DNA of 64,000 nucleotides from Sulfurimonas sp. HSL3-1 (GCF_039645995.1 NZ_CP147920.1:1736001-1800000), one strand, 5' to 3'. Shown: positions 18,560 through 27,901, numbered from the stretch's first letter. Notes: generated by a model not told the origin, from the sequence alone. Program-made: numbers and translations.

Positions 18560-19015
18560 ATGAAATACGTCCTAATCCTCTCACTGATCGCCGCTTCCCT
18601 GTTGGCCGAGATCGATGTCAGACAAAATATCAAGGCCCTTTATATAGGGGTTCCCCTGACAAAAAGCCAGATGAATTACATTCTGGACAACCAGCCCCAA
18701 ATCCTCAGCCTCATGAAGGCCCAGGCGATCCAGACGGTCGGTGCACAGCAGATCCATGACAGCAACGTCGTGGAGTTCATGCTGCGCAGTGACGGGACGG
18801 CCGACAGCTACAGAGTCCTTGACCATGCCAGCCGACGCAATATCGACCGGCTCAGCGAACTCGTTGTGATGGAGGGCTACAAGCAGATGCCCGTTCCCCC
18901 CATGGACACCCCTATCCGCTTCATTATCCGGTATCGTACCGGTAATATGGAGAGCGCCGTCGACCTCACGCCCGAGCCCGAACCGCAGCCGAAGCGGAAA
19001 AAACGCGTACGCTGA
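18560..19015 (+). CDS. Exported protein with TonB-C-like domain
   Basis: The signal peptide (LILSLIAASLLA) is followed by a helical stretch. A C-terminal segment resembles the TonB C-terminal fold: VVEFMLRSDGTADSYRVLDH, then LSELVVMEGYKQMPVPP and FIIRYR. It ends in a basic tail (KRKKRVR). No TM anchor or proline-rich spacer is present, so it is not a classical TonB. RBS AAAGGAG precedes ATG 18560. Confidence 0.6.
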   Translation: MKYVLILSLIAASLLAEIDVRQNIKALYIGVPLTKSQMNYILDNQPQILSLMKAQAIQTVGAQQIHDSNVVEFMLRSDGTADSYRVLDHASRRNIDRLSELVVMEGYKQMPVPPMDTPIRFIIRYRTGNMESAVDLTPEPEPQPKRKKRVR

Positions 19016-19045
19016 CCCCCTTTCCCGGGGCAGCGCCCCTCTCCC

Positions 19046-19735
19046 ATGCAGATGCTACACTACTGCATCATCGGCGACGTCCACGGCTACTACGACAAAC
19101 TGATGCGCCTCATCGCCCAACTGCCGAAGGAAGCGCGGCTCGTCTTCGTCGGCGACCTCATCGACCGCGGGCCGGATTCGGCAAAGGTCATCACCTTTGT
19201 GCGCGAAGGCGGACACCTCTGCGTGCTGGGGAACCACGAAACGTTCATGCTGTCGCAGCGCCCCGAAAACGGGCGGCGATGGGAAGCGGACGATGCCTAT
19301 CATCTTTGGATGCAAAACGGCGGCGATGCGACCCTCGTCTCGTACGGGCTGCAAGACTACCCCTCATTGCGGCAGGAAGGAAGCTCCCCCCTGCTCGCCC
19401 CTTTTTTCCGCGATATCGCGTGGCTGGAGACGCTGCCTTACTACCTTGAGCTCGAGGGGTGCAGCGTGAACGGCCGCCGGGTCGTCGTCTCCCATGCCTC
19501 CGTGTCGCGCATCTGGCCGAAACGCCTGAGCGACCGTGAGGCCTTCAACCGCGACGTCCTCATTAACCGCGATCCCCCCGCGCCGCTCCCCGGCATCTAC
19601 AACGTCTTCGGACACACCCCTTTTCGCACGCCGAAGCTCTACGATTACGCGGCGCGCATCGACACAGGCCCCTACCTCTACGGTACCCTCAGCGCCCTCG
19701 AAGTGCCGTCGCTGAAGCTGTTCGGCAGCACCTGA
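19046..19735 (+). CDS. Metallophosphoesterase (PPP-type, ApaH/PrpE-like)
   Basis: All dinuclear-metal motifs are present: GDVHGYYD, GDLIDRGPDS, GNHE, a VSHAS histidine and GHTP. This matches bacterial PrpA/ApaH-like phosphatases that hydrolyse phosphoproteins or diadenosine tetraphosphate; the substrate cannot be told. At 229 residues it is of typical size. It lies 30 bp after the TonB-C-like gene. Confidence 0.9.
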   Translation: MQMLHYCIIGDVHGYYDKLMRLIAQLPKEARLVFVGDLIDRGPDSAKVITFVREGGHLCVLGNHETFMLSQRPENGRRWEADDAYHLWMQNGGDATLVSYGLQDYPSLRQEGSSPLLAPFFRDIAWLETLPYYLELEGCSVNGRRVVVSHASVSRIWPKRLSDREAFNRDVLINRDPPAPLPGIYNVFGHTPFRTPKLYDYAARIDTGPYLYGTLSALEVPSLKLFGST

Positions 19736-19807
19736 CGCAGACGTTTCAAACCAAAGGTTAACCGCGGAAGCGTTACCATAGCTACATCCCATCCCAAGGC
19801 GGCAACA

Positions 19808-21100
19808 GTGCAAACGTCCCGGAAAAGTATCGGTCTTGTCAGCGCCGTCGCTATCGGCATCGGCGGGATGGTCGGCGGGGGGATCTTCGCGGTGCTGGGC
19901 GAAGCGGTTTCCCTCTCCCGCGGCGCCACCCCGCTGGCCTTCCTCTTCGGCGGCATCGTCGCGCTGCTGACCGCCCTCTCCTACGCGCGCCTCTCCGTCG
20001 CCTATCCCGGGCGCGGGGGAACCGTCACCTACATCGACAACGCCTTCGGCAATACCCTCGCCTCGGGCAGCGTCAACCTCATGCTCTGGCTCAGCTACCT
20101 TGTCACCATCGCCCTCTATGCCGTCGCCTTTGCCGCCTACGCCCACACCTTTTTTCCCGACGGCCCGCCACTGCTGCGCCATATTCTGATCTCGGCGGCC
20201 ATCGTGCTGCCGACGGCCATCAACCTTGTCAGTACCACCTTCGTCAGCCGTTCGGAAAGCTTCATCGTCGGCGTAAAGATGCTGCTGCTCGCCGTCATTA
20301 TCGTTTCCAGTCTCCCCTATCTCCAGGCGGCCCCTTTCGAACCGCGCCACTGGGGGCCCCTCTTCTCAATCGTCTCCGCCGGGATGATCATCTTCGTCGC
20401 CTATGAAGGGTTTGAGCTTATCGCCAACGCCTCCGAGGATATTGCCGACCCCAAGCGCAATCTTCCCCGCGCCTTCGTCCTCAGCGTCCTGATCGTCATC
20501 GTCCTCTACGTGCTCATCGCCGCGGTGACGGTGAGCACCGTTCCCGAAGCGGTGCTGGAAAAGGCCAAAGATTACGCCCTGGCCGTCGCGGCGCAGCCGG
20601 CGCTGGGACACGGAGGGTTCATCCTCGTCGCCGTCGCCGCCCTGCTGGCGACCTTCTCAGCGATCAATGCCACCATCTACGGCAATGCCCGCCTGGGCTA
20701 TACCCTCGCCAAAGACGGCCGCCTGCCCGAAGCCTTCGATGCGGAACGGCGGAACGAACCCTTTATCGGCATCCTCGCCACCATGGCCGCAGCACTGCTG
20801 ATTGCCAATACCTTCGACCTGACCGAAATCGCCATCATCGGCAGCGCCGGTTTTCTGCTGATCTTCGCCCTCGTCAACGCCGCGGCACTGAAACTGGCCG
20901 CGGCGACCGGCGGCAACCGTTTTCTGCACCTGCTGGCCCTGCTGCTGAGTGCATGCGCGCTGGTAATACTGCTTTATCATACCTGGGAGGAGAACGGCCG
21001 TGCCGTCATGATCTTCGGGGGATTCATCGCCCTGTCGGTACTCTTCGAGAGCGTCTACGGGCGACGGGTTCGGGGACACTTCCTGAATCGCCCCTATTAA
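19808..21100 (+). CDS. APC-family amino acid permease
   Basis: About 12 TM helices with the APC opening IGIGGMVGGGIFAVLG, the unwound helix 1 that binds substrate. Then PGRGGTVTYI, and in helix 6 VAYEGFELIANASEDIADPK. It imports an unidentified amino acid or amine. The start is GTG 19808. It converges on the DUF2202 gene. Confidence 0.9.
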   Translation: MQTSRKSIGLVSAVAIGIGGMVGGGIFAVLGEAVSLSRGATPLAFLFGGIVALLTALSYARLSVAYPGRGGTVTYIDNAFGNTLASGSVNLMLWLSYLVTIALYAVAFAAYAHTFFPDGPPLLRHILISAAIVLPTAINLVSTTFVSRSESFIVGVKMLLLAVIIVSSLPYLQAAPFEPRHWGPLFSIVSAGMIIFVAYEGFELIANASEDIADPKRNLPRAFVLSVLIVIVLYVLIAAVTVSTVPEAVLEKAKDYALAVAAQPALGHGGFILVAVAALLATFSAINATIYGNARLGYTLAKDGRLPEAFDAERRNEPFIGILATMAAALLIANTFDLTEIAIIGSAGFLLIFALVNAAALKLAAATGGNRFLHLLALLLSACALVILLYHTWEENGRAVMIFGGFIALSVLFESVYGRRVRGHFLNRPY

Positions 21101-21147
21101 CACTGCAAAACGCAGCGACGGGGCAAAGAGGCTGTTAGAAGTTTGCG

Positions 21148-21720
21148 CTAAGCCTCGAGACGGGCGATGGCACGGCGGAAGGCATCGAGGTGGCTTTCAC
21201 TCCCCTCTTTGAGGTTTTCAAAGACCGACACCACATCCTCGGGCATCCCGGCGGCCGCCGATTCCAGATCGTCCAGATCCGTCAGCTCGATCAGTTCGCC
21301 GACTTTCAGCCCTTCGAGGCGTGAGATATTCCCCTGCGCGACACAGGCATCGTAGAGATCCTGCAGTGCCGGCAGCTCGAACACACCGACGGCGTCCAGG
21401 TCGACATAGGAGATGTCGATCCCGTAGCTTACACACAGCGCACCGACGGCTTCGATATGGCTCTGCTCGGAGAGCTGGATCAATGCGAACGTGCTCTCTT
21501 CCGGGTAACGTTCCCCCAGCGTGATATAGACGTCGCGCGCTACTTTCTCTTCTTGGTAGATGTAAAACAGCGTATCGCGCTGATCGTCGCTCAGAACCGG
21601 ATCCGTATCGCTGCTGCTTTTCACACTCCCGTTCGCCTGCAGCGCCGTCGCGCTTCCTGCCAAGAGCAATGCCCCCGCTTTTGCTACGTTTCCGAGAAAC
21701 TCACGCCTCGTATTATTCAT
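21148..21720 (-). CDS. DUF2202 ferritin-like exported protein
   Basis: The N-terminus has a Tat-type signal (RREFLGNVAKAGALLLAG). The mature part is a four-helix bundle with paired carboxylate/His motifs EEKVARDVY, SEQSHIEAV and SESHLDAF, as in ferritin-like DUF2202 proteins. A periplasmic di-metal site is likely; the function is unknown. The gene is monocistronic. Bases 21721-21932 hold a short AT-rich spacer and no gene. Confidence 0.88.
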   Translation of the reverse strand: MNNTRREFLGNVAKAGALLLAGSATALQANGSVKSSSDTDPVLSDDQRDTLFYIYQEEKVARDVYITLGERYPEESTFALIQLSEQSHIEAVGALCVSYGIDISYVDLDAVGVFELPALQDLYDACVAQGNISRLEGLKVGELIELTDLDDLESAAAGMPEDVVSVFENLKEGSESHLDAFRRAIARLEA

Positions 21721-21932
21721 AAAAACTCCTTATATGTGATGGCGCATTGTAATGGGGAAGTGTGAGCGGAGTGTGAGGGCGATTCTTCCCTGAAACGGGG
21801 GAGTGGCGCCATAAATCATACGCAAGAAGCAGTGCCTATAAGAGGATCAAAAATTTTGGGAAAGAGATGAAAATTGAAGCAAAAAAACGGCGCTCTGCCC
21901 GGGGCGCGTTTACGGAACGATCCGACCCGCCT

Positions 21933-22808
21933 TCAGAGACGCTCGCTTCCCCGTCTGGCATGCTGTATCGTCGGCGCGAAGGCCTTGGTGCTCACCTGCA
22001 CGGTCTGCCCGACTTCGAACTGTGCCGCCTCCTCTTTGTCGCAGACGACTTCGACGATCTGCTGCCCGATGGCCACGACGGCGATGTAGATGACGTCGGC
22101 GCGAATAATGTCAAGCAGCTCCCCTTCCAGGGTGAACTTCTGGCTGCCGCTGGTGCGCAGCAGCACCTCGCCGGGGGTCCCGTCGTGCACGATCCGCCCG
22201 TGTTCGAGGACGACGACCCGCTCGGCCAGGCGGTAGATCTCGCTGGGATCGTGGCTGACCATCACCGTCGTCGTGCCGAACGCCTTGTGCAGGGTAAGGA
22301 TGTCATGCTGCAGCTTCAGCCTCATGGCCGGATCGAGCGCGGAGAGCGGCTCGTCCATCAGCAGCAGTTTCGGACGGTTCATCAGGGCGCGGCAGAGCGC
22401 AACACGCTGCTTCTGTCCGCCGCTGAGCGTCCCCGGGAGACGCTCTTTGAGCTCAAGCAGACCCGTCATCTCCAACAGTATGGCGGCATGGGCGCGGTCG
22501 TTGTTGACGTAGAGCAGGTTCTGTTCCACGCTCATATTGGGGAAAAGCGCATAGTCCTGGAAGACGAAGCCGATCCCGCGTTTCTGCGGCGGGAGCATGG
22601 TCTTTTTGCCCAACCACGTCTCGCCGGCGACGCTGATCTCCCCCTCCGCGCGTTCCAGACCGGCCAGCAGCCGCAGCAGCGTCGTCTTCCCGCTGCCGCT
22701 CTGCCCCGCCAGCGCCACGAAACTCTTTTCCCGGATGGAGAGTGCGATATCCAGCGGCATGTCGCCGCTGCTGCCCTGCAGCATTTTGTGGATGTCCAGT
22801 TCGATCAT
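21933..22808 (-). CDS. modC: Molybdate ABC transporter ATP-binding protein
   Basis: Powers molybdate (or tungstate) import. Walker A GQSGSGKTT, Q-loop FQDYALFP, signature LSGGQKQR, Walker B LLLMDEPLSALDP, H-loop SHD. After about residue 225 one C-terminal TOBE/Mop segment follows (EGELLDIIRADVI), making it shorter (291 aa) than the E. coli protein (352 aa). It overlaps modB by one base and is the last gene of the operon. Confidence 0.95.
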   Translation of the reverse strand: MIELDIHKMLQGSSGDMPLDIALSIREKSFVALAGQSGSGKTTLLRLLAGLERAEGEISVAGETWLGKKTMLPPQKRGIGFVFQDYALFPNMSVEQNLLYVNNDRAHAAILLEMTGLLELKERLPGTLSGGQKQRVALCRALMNRPKLLLMDEPLSALDPAMRLKLQHDILTLHKAFGTTTVMVSHDPSEIYRLAERVVVLEHGRIVHDGTPGEVLLRTSGSQKFTLEGELLDIIRADVIYIAVVAIGQQIVEVVCDKEEAAQFEVGQTVQVSTKAFAPTIQHARRGSERL

Positions 22809-23491
22809 CAGGCGACTCCGATCCGACGGTTCTGGCGCTGGTTGAAGAGGTAGACCCCAAGCAGCACCACGAAACTGAGCGCCACCATGATCGCGCTGTA
22901 GATATGCGCCGTGGTGTAATCCATCACCTCGACCATTTCGTAGATGGCGACCGAAGCGACCTTGGTTTCGCCGGGGATGGACCCCCCGACCATCAGGACA
23001 ACCCCGAACTCGCCGACGGTGTGCGCGAAGGTGACGATAAGCGCCGTGATCAGGGCCGGTTTGATGTTGGGCAGCGCCACGCGCAGCAGGGTCTCCGCCT
23101 TTCCTTTCCCGCTGATGTAGGAGGCTTCAAGCATGTTCTTGTTCAGCCCCTCGAAGCCGCTTTGCAGCGGCTGCACCATAAACGGAAACGAGTAGAAGAC
23201 GCTGGCGATGACAAGCCCCGTAAAATTGAACACGAGTTTGATGCCGAAGGTCTGCTCGAAAAAGGCGCCCAGCGGCGAGTTGTACGAGAGCGCGTAGAGG
23301 ATGTAAAACCCGAGCACCGACGGCGGCAGGACGATCGGCAGGGAGGTAACCGCCTCGACGAAAGGCTTACAGCGGCACGCCGTCTGCGACAGCCACCATG
23401 CGACCGGCAGAGCAACGACAAAGAGAATGAACGTCGTCAATCCCGCCAGTTTGAACGATAGGATAAAGGGGCCGAAATCAATCGCTTCCAT
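22808..23491 (-). CDS. modB: Molybdate ABC transporter permease
   Basis: Five or six TM helices and the binding-protein-dependent permease loop (EASYISGKGKAETLLRVALP) that docks to ModC. It has the ModB-type segments PLGAFFEQTFGIKLVF and HTVGEFGVVLMVGGSIPG. At 227 residues it is of standard size. It overlaps modD by 14 bases and touches modC. Confidence 0.95.
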   Translation of the reverse strand: MEAIDFGPFILSFKLAGLTTFILFVVALPVAWWLSQTACRCKPFVEAVTSLPIVLPPSVLGFYILYALSYNSPLGAFFEQTFGIKLVFNFTGLVIASVFYSFPFMVQPLQSGFEGLNKNMLEASYISGKGKAETLLRVALPNIKPALITALIVTFAHTVGEFGVVLMVGGSIPGETKVASVAIYEMVEVMDYTTAHIYSAIMVALSFVVLLGVYLFNQRQNRRIGVA

Positions 23492-24332
23492 CTGTCTCCC
23501 ACCGCGCCGTCAGGTCGGCCATGCCCGCCTGATAAGGGCTGCTTGTGACGACCCCCTCCACGCCCGATGCTGCGTAATCGGCCACGTTGGCCGGGTTGAT
23601 CCCCCCTGCGGCCAGGATGGTCGCGCCGGGATGGTGTTCGCGCTTGTAGGCGACAAGTTCCTGCAGCGTGTCGGGACCGCATTTGTCCATCTGGATCACG
23701 TCCGCGCCCAGGGCCAGCATCCGCTTGGCATCCTCAAGCGATTCGGACTCCACCGTCAGTTTCTTCTCGACGCAGCGCTGCTTGAGCTCCCGCAGCGCCG
23801 CCTCGAACGCGGCGGTGTCCTTGTAGAGTGCGCGGTGCTGTTCGAAAACGAGTACCGTCTCCGAGAGGCCGAGCCGGTGCGGCATCGCCCCGCCGCACAT
23901 CAGGGCACGGGTGGAAAAGCGTTTGGCGAAGGGGAAACTTTTGCGGGTAACGAGCAGTTCGCAGTGCGGGTTGACCGCATGCGCCTTTGCGAGCATCGTC
24001 CGGGCGCGCGTGGCCATGCCGCAGGCGTATTCGAGCAGTATCTGGCAGAGCCGCCATGCGCTGTGCAGCGTTTCGTGATCCCCGTGCAGCTCCAGCAGCA
24101 CGCTGCCGGGCGCCGCAACGCTCCCCGACGCGAAGCTGCTTTGCGCCTCGCACCCCAGGAGTTCCCCGATGCGCACCGCCTCTTCGGTGCAGGCCGCGAC
24201 GACCTCGTCGCGCGTCAACACCTTCAATGTCGCCCGCTGCGGCGGCAGTGCGAGCAGCTGCGTCGTCAGATCGAAATAGGGAAGATCCCCCCTGATATAC
24301 TCCCAGAGCTCCGGGTCCGATAGCCGGTTCAT
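23478..24332 (-). CDS. modD: ModD, quinolinate phosphoribosyltransferase-like protein of molybdate operons
   Basis: Homologous to nicotinate-nucleotide pyrophosphorylase (NadC fold): EYACGMATRARTM, TRKSFPFAKRFSTRA, a histidine segment HRLGLSETVLVF and ILAAGGINPANV. In Mo and Fe-only nitrogenase organisms this paralogue sits in mod operons and is called ModD; its reaction is not established. It overlaps the di-Mop gene upstream and modB downstream. Confidence 0.88.
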   Translation of the reverse strand: MNRLSDPELWEYIRGDLPYFDLTTQLLALPPQRATLKVLTRDEVVAACTEEAVRIGELLGCEAQSSFASGSVAAPGSVLLELHGDHETLHSAWRLCQILLEYACGMATRARTMLAKAHAVNPHCELLVTRKSFPFAKRFSTRALMCGGAMPHRLGLSETVLVFEQHRALYKDTAAFEAALRELKQRCVEKKLTVESESLEDAKRMLALGADVIQMDKCGPDTLQELVAYKREHHPGATILAAGGINPANVADYAASGVEGVVTSSPYQAGMADLTARWETDGSD

Positions 24333-24739
24333 GCCTCTCCTTTTTCAACGATCTCCAGGATGGAGAGATCGCTTGCCTTGATCAGCGCCGTGACGCTGTC
24401 GCCCCGATGCAGCGCCATTGTCTCGGCGGAATCGCGGGTAATAATGCTCTCCATCCGGGCCGGGCCGACACGGAGCGTCACGCTGCACAGCAGCGCCCCC
24501 GTCTCAACCGTTTCGATCACCGCCTCGAGGCGGTTGGAGATGGAGAGATGCCCCTCCAGTTTCTTGGCCAGCGCCACATGGGACGCTTTGGCCCCGAGGA
24601 TCACCCGCGTTCCGACGGCGATCGGGATTGCAAGCCCCAGGGCCATCATCCGCATCGGTGCCCCCGCGGCATCAAAGGAGACAATCGTGATGTTGTCCCG
24701 GCGTTCGATACTGGTGATATAGGCCTCGATGCGATTCAC
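24329..24739 (-). CDS. Di-Mop (TOBE) molybdate-binding protein, copy 3 of the operon
   Basis: Two tandem Mop/TOBE repeats of about 67 residues. The second ends in SVTALIKASDLSILEI, the oxyanion-binding Mop end; the first is divergent (GTRVILGAKASHVAL). Mop proteins (molbindins) store or buffer molybdate in the cytosol. It overlaps modA by four bases and modD by four bases. Confidence 0.88.
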   Translation of the reverse strand: MNRIEAYITSIERRDNITIVSFDAAGAPMRMMALGLAIPIAVGTRVILGAKASHVALAKKLEGHLSISNRLEAVIETVETGALLCSVTLRVGPARMESIITRDSAETMALHRGDSVTALIKASDLSILEIVEKGEA

Positions 24740-25482
24740 TGTACGATGTATCCGTAACGACGCAGGATCGCCTTCGCTTCGTCGCTGAGCATAAAGTCGT
24801 AGAATGCTTTGTACTCCGCACTTTTTCCGGCATTTTTCAGCAAGACGACCCCCTGTTTGATCGGCGTATAGAGTGCCGGATCGACACTCGCCCAGTTAAC
24901 GTTTTCCTTGTATTGTGCCATTTTCGGGCTGTAAAGGGAAGATTTCGCGATGAAACCGACGTCCGCTGCCGTCAAGGCATACGTCACGGTCTGCGAGATC
25001 GACTCGGCATAGACGAACTTCGGCTTGGCGGCATCATAAACGCCCCCTTTTTGCATCGCCTCGACCGCGGCGGTACCGTAGGGGGCCGTTTTCGGGTTGG
25101 CAATAGCGATCTTGCTGACGGATTTGTCCGCCACCAGGGCGATCCCCTTGGAGAAATCCATCGGTTTCGCGCTGAGGTACGCCAGGGCGCCCTGTGCGTA
25201 TACGACCGGCTTGGTCACGGCAATGCCGTCGGCATAGAGCGATGCGGGGTACTTCATGTTCGCCGCCATGAAAAGCCCGTAGGGGGCGCCGTTCTTGATC
25301 TGTGCCGTCAGCTTCCCGCTGCTGCCCAGCGTGACCTGGACTTTCGTATCCGGGTAGTGTTTCGCAAACACCGCTTTGAGTTCATCGATTGCGTAGCTGA
25401 CGTTCGCCGCCACGGCGATATTGATCTCGCCGGCAATCGCGGAGAGGGACAAGAGCAGTAACAAAAATGTCTTTTTCATCAT
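24736..25482 (-). CDS. modA: Molybdate ABC transporter substrate-binding protein
   Basis: Signal peptide (LLLLLSLSAIAG), then the ModA fold: INIAVAANVSYAIDELKAVF, TLGSSGKLTAQIKNGAPYGL with the Ser residues that bind the oxyanion, and DVGFIAKSSL. At 248 residues it is of normal length. It lies between di-Mop genes, which is unusual gene order but makes the function secure. Confidence 0.95.
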   Translation of the reverse strand: MMKKTFLLLLLSLSAIAGEINIAVAANVSYAIDELKAVFAKHYPDTKVQVTLGSSGKLTAQIKNGAPYGLFMAANMKYPASLYADGIAVTKPVVYAQGALAYLSAKPMDFSKGIALVADKSVSKIAIANPKTAPYGTAAVEAMQKGGVYDAAKPKFVYAESISQTVTYALTAADVGFIAKSSLYSPKMAQYKENVNWASVDPALYTPIKQGVVLLKNAGKSAEYKAFYDFMLSDEAKAILRRYGYIVQ

Positions 25483-25493
25483 AATAGGTTCCT

Positions 25494-25913
25494 TTATTTC
25501 GCGATCATAACGTCGCTGGCTTTGACAATGGCGATGACGTTGCTGCCCTGCTCAATACCCAGTTCCGCCATGGATTCGTTGGTAATGATAGAGGTCAGCA
25601 GATCCCCGCTCTCCAGCTGAATGATCAGCTCCGTATTGACCGCCCCCTGGATCACTTTCTCTACATGACCCGCCAGTTTGTTGCGGGCGCTGATCTTCGG
25701 CATGCCCCCCGTCGCGATCAGAACGTGCGACGCTTTGAAAAAGGCACGGACCACGTCCCCCACGGCCAAGCCGAGGCTCTCGACACTTTCAATCGTAATG
25801 ATGGCGCTGAGCGTCGTCCCTTTCGGCGCGCGCAGCGCTATCTTGGCGTTTACCGCCCCTTTGTTGACGGAGAGCACCCCCGCCTCGATCTGGTTTCTGG
25901 CACTGATTTTCAT
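25494..25913 (-). CDS. Di-Mop (TOBE) molybdate-binding protein, copy 2 of the operon
   Basis: 139 residues forming two clear Mop repeats, each opening ISARNQIEAG or ISARNKLAGH and closing with a KASHVLIA or KASDVMIAK motif. A cytosolic molybdate/tungstate buffer is the likely role. It has no DNA-binding domain, so it is not a ModE regulator. It lies 11 bp upstream of modA. Confidence 0.9.
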   Translation of the reverse strand: MKISARNQIEAGVLSVNKGAVNAKIALRAPKGTTLSAIITIESVESLGLAVGDVVRAFFKASHVLIATGGMPKISARNKLAGHVEKVIQGAVNTELIIQLESGDLLTSIITNESMAELGIEQGSNVIAIVKASDVMIAK

Positions 25914-25930
25914 TTTTTGTTCCTTCTTTC

Positions 25931-26359
25931 TTATTTGGCAGGTTTAGCGATCATCATGTCCGAGGCTTTGATGATCGCAACGACGGGCATACCCGACTGC
26001 AACTCCAGGTTTGAAACGGCGTCGTCGGTCACGGTCGCGCTGATACGGTCCCCGCCGCCTAGCCGGATCCGCACTTCCGCATTGACAACGCCGCGGTGAA
26101 CGGTTTCGATCGTCCCTTCGAGCCGGTTCCGCGCACTGATGGGGATGGCCCATCCCGTGGCGACCAGCACATGCGAATCTTTGAAAAATGCGATAACCCG
26201 GTCCCCCTCCTTGACGCAGAGCGTATCAGAGGCGTTCCCTGTGATCGAAGCGAACATCAGGGTCCCCTGCGCCGTTTTAAGTTCCAGCAGCGCACTGACC
26301 CCGTCCCGGCGCACCGCGACGATATCGGCATCGATCTGGTTACGTGCACTGATCATCAT
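25931..26359 (-). CDS. Di-Mop (TOBE) molybdate-binding protein, copy 1 of the operon
   Basis: Two Mop repeats (ISARNQIDADIV and ISARNRLEGTIE), ending in IIKASDMMIAK; the protein is a close paralogue of the neighbour downstream. ATG 26359 is chosen because AAAGGAG lies six bases upstream, and the longer frame adds 33 residues with no support. The pair probably arose by duplication and then diverged. Confidence 0.9.
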   Translation of the reverse strand: MMISARNQIDADIVAVRRDGVSALLELKTAQGTLMFASITGNASDTLCVKEGDRVIAFFKDSHVLVATGWAIPISARNRLEGTIETVHRGVVNAEVRIRLGGGDRISATVTDDAVSNLELQSGMPVVAIIKASDMMIAKPAK

Positions 26360-26370
26360 GCTCTGCTCCT

Positions 26371-27846
26371 TTAGAAGAGGTAGTTGAGCTCGAAGCGGGC
26401 ATCCAGGCTGTCGGCATCCGGTTTTTCGGTGTCGTTGTACCCCAGGCGCAGCCGCCACTGCAGGTCGGCCAGCATGGGCAGGTTCTGGACGAATCCGAGG
26501 TAGTAGTAGTTCTCATCATAGTACCCCTTCGACTCGTCCGCATCGGTATGAAGAAAGGAAGCCTGTACGAACAGGTCCGTAAAGACCCCGGTTTTGTTGG
26601 CGGCGCGCTGCAGCTCGACGCGGTAGCTCTTCGTATTGGCCATCCAGTTGTAGCGGGCCATCGAGCGGGTATAGCCCGCCGTCGGGAAGCCCCGCCACGG
26701 GGTGATCAGGTCCGCTTCGTCGAAGACCTGGGTATAGCCGAAGTTGAGCTTGTACTTGCCCAGCTGCGCCACGATCCGTGCGGCCACCATCTGGGCGTCG
26801 AGAGAGTCGGCTTCTTTATAGCCGCCGGCCGCGCCGCTCTGGCCTGCCAGTTTGCCGCTGTATGCCGCGCCGCCGACCTTACCGGCGCCGTTATCGAACT
26901 GCTTGATGTAACGCACACCGGGTGTCAGCGATACGCTGCCGAGGCTGACCTTGTAGTTCGCCTCCGCCATCACCTCGCTGACGAGCTCCGGGACGATGTA
27001 GAATGCGCCGTCGAGTTTCAGGTTGGCGATCGCCGTATTGTGCAGGTCCCCGGTGATCAGCGGTGCGTCCGTCGGCTTGCCTGCCGCTTTGAGACGCGTA
27101 TAGGTAAGCCCCTTGTGCATCGCGGAGTCGTCGTTCTCGCTCCACTCCGGGCGCTCGGAACTGCTGCTGTTCGCGTCGCCGTACATTAGGACCGAGTGCG
27201 CCTGCGTATGGTCGCGCAGCTTCTGTTCGGCGAGGTAGGCCACTCTCACGGCTGTCGCCGGAACCGCCTTCGTATCGATGACGATCCCGTCAAAGGTGTT
27301 GGGGATCATTTTCGTGTCGTTGGACTTGGTATAGAAGGTCTCCACCAGCTGCCGGCCAACGGCAATGCGGGTTTTGGGGATGCCGCTGTAGGCGATGTAC
27401 GCCTGGCCGAGTGCTCCCATCCCCTTGTTGCCCGTATTGACGTAATCGTAACGGCTCAGGACATCTTTGCCCGGTTTAAGCGTATTGACCGGATCATTGC
27501 TGTCATCGAAAAAGGCCTGGGAGTAGTAAAGGCCCATGCCGAAATCGAATCCACCGTAGCCTGCGCTGCGGTAGACCAGCGAGCCGCCGAGGGCACTGAT
27601 AAGATGGCTGTCCTGCTTGGCCGTCTCCGTCTGCCATTTATAGTAGAAGGTATTCGAACGCAGGCGGGCGTAAAACTCCCCCTCGCTGAACATCTCCGTG
27701 AAGCTCTCCGCCTCTCCCGGTACAGCGTTATATACCAATGTATAGTTCGAATTCAACGCCTGTTTCGGGGCATTTGCATCCGCCGCGTAAAGCGAACCTC
27801 CAAGAACCCCCGCTAATACGGCACTTATCCAGCCTGTCGTTTTCAA
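26371..27846 (-). CDS. OprD-family outer-membrane porin heading the molybdate operon
   Basis: Signal peptide (VLAGVLGGSLYAADA), then a long amphipathic-strand protein with OprD-type traits: GEFYARLRSNTFYYKW, RIAVGRQLVETFYTKSNDTK, DGIVIDTKA, and a C-terminal aromatic end (FELNYLF). TTG 27846 is chosen because AAAGGAG lies just upstream; GTG 27864 gives the longest frame. It is 11 bp from the first di-Mop gene and behind the ModE-like sites, so it may serve molybdate passage across the outer membrane. Confidence 0.85.
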   Translation of the reverse strand: MKTTGWISAVLAGVLGGSLYAADANAPKQALNSNYTLVYNAVPGEAESFTEMFSEGEFYARLRSNTFYYKWQTETAKQDSHLISALGGSLVYRSAGYGGFDFGMGLYYSQAFFDDSNDPVNTLKPGKDVLSRYDYVNTGNKGMGALGQAYIAYSGIPKTRIAVGRQLVETFYTKSNDTKMIPNTFDGIVIDTKAVPATAVRVAYLAEQKLRDHTQAHSVLMYGDANSSSSERPEWSENDDSAMHKGLTYTRLKAAGKPTDAPLITGDLHNTAIANLKLDGAFYIVPELVSEVMAEANYKVSLGSVSLTPGVRYIKQFDNGAGKVGGAAYSGKLAGQSGAAGGYKEADSLDAQMVAARIVAQLGKYKLNFGYTQVFDEADLITPWRGFPTAGYTRSMARYNWMANTKSYRVELQRAANKTGVFTDLFVQASFLHTDADESKGYYDENYYYLGFVQNLPMLADLQWRLRLGYNDTEKPDADSLDARFELNYLF

Positions 27847-27877
27847 TGACTCTCCTTTTATCACGCTGCTTATAGAG

Positions 27878-27901
27878 CGTTATTTTTTATAAAACATAAC
27901 G
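27878..27901 (-). promoter_or_regulatory. ModE-like operator overlapping the -10 box of the molybdate operon
   Basis: A 24-bp inverted repeat, CGTTAT-N12-ATAACG, resembles the palindromic ModE operators known from E. coli. A minus-strand TATAAA at 27891-27886 lies inside it. Binding would therefore cover the -10 region, giving repression when molybdate is plentiful. The leader would be about 33 bases. Confidence 0.6.

Noticed and set aside
18397-18759. 120-codon plus-strand frame overlapping the TonB-C-like gene start
   Set aside because: It runs out of frame into the well-supported signal-peptide gene at 18560 and has no RBS.
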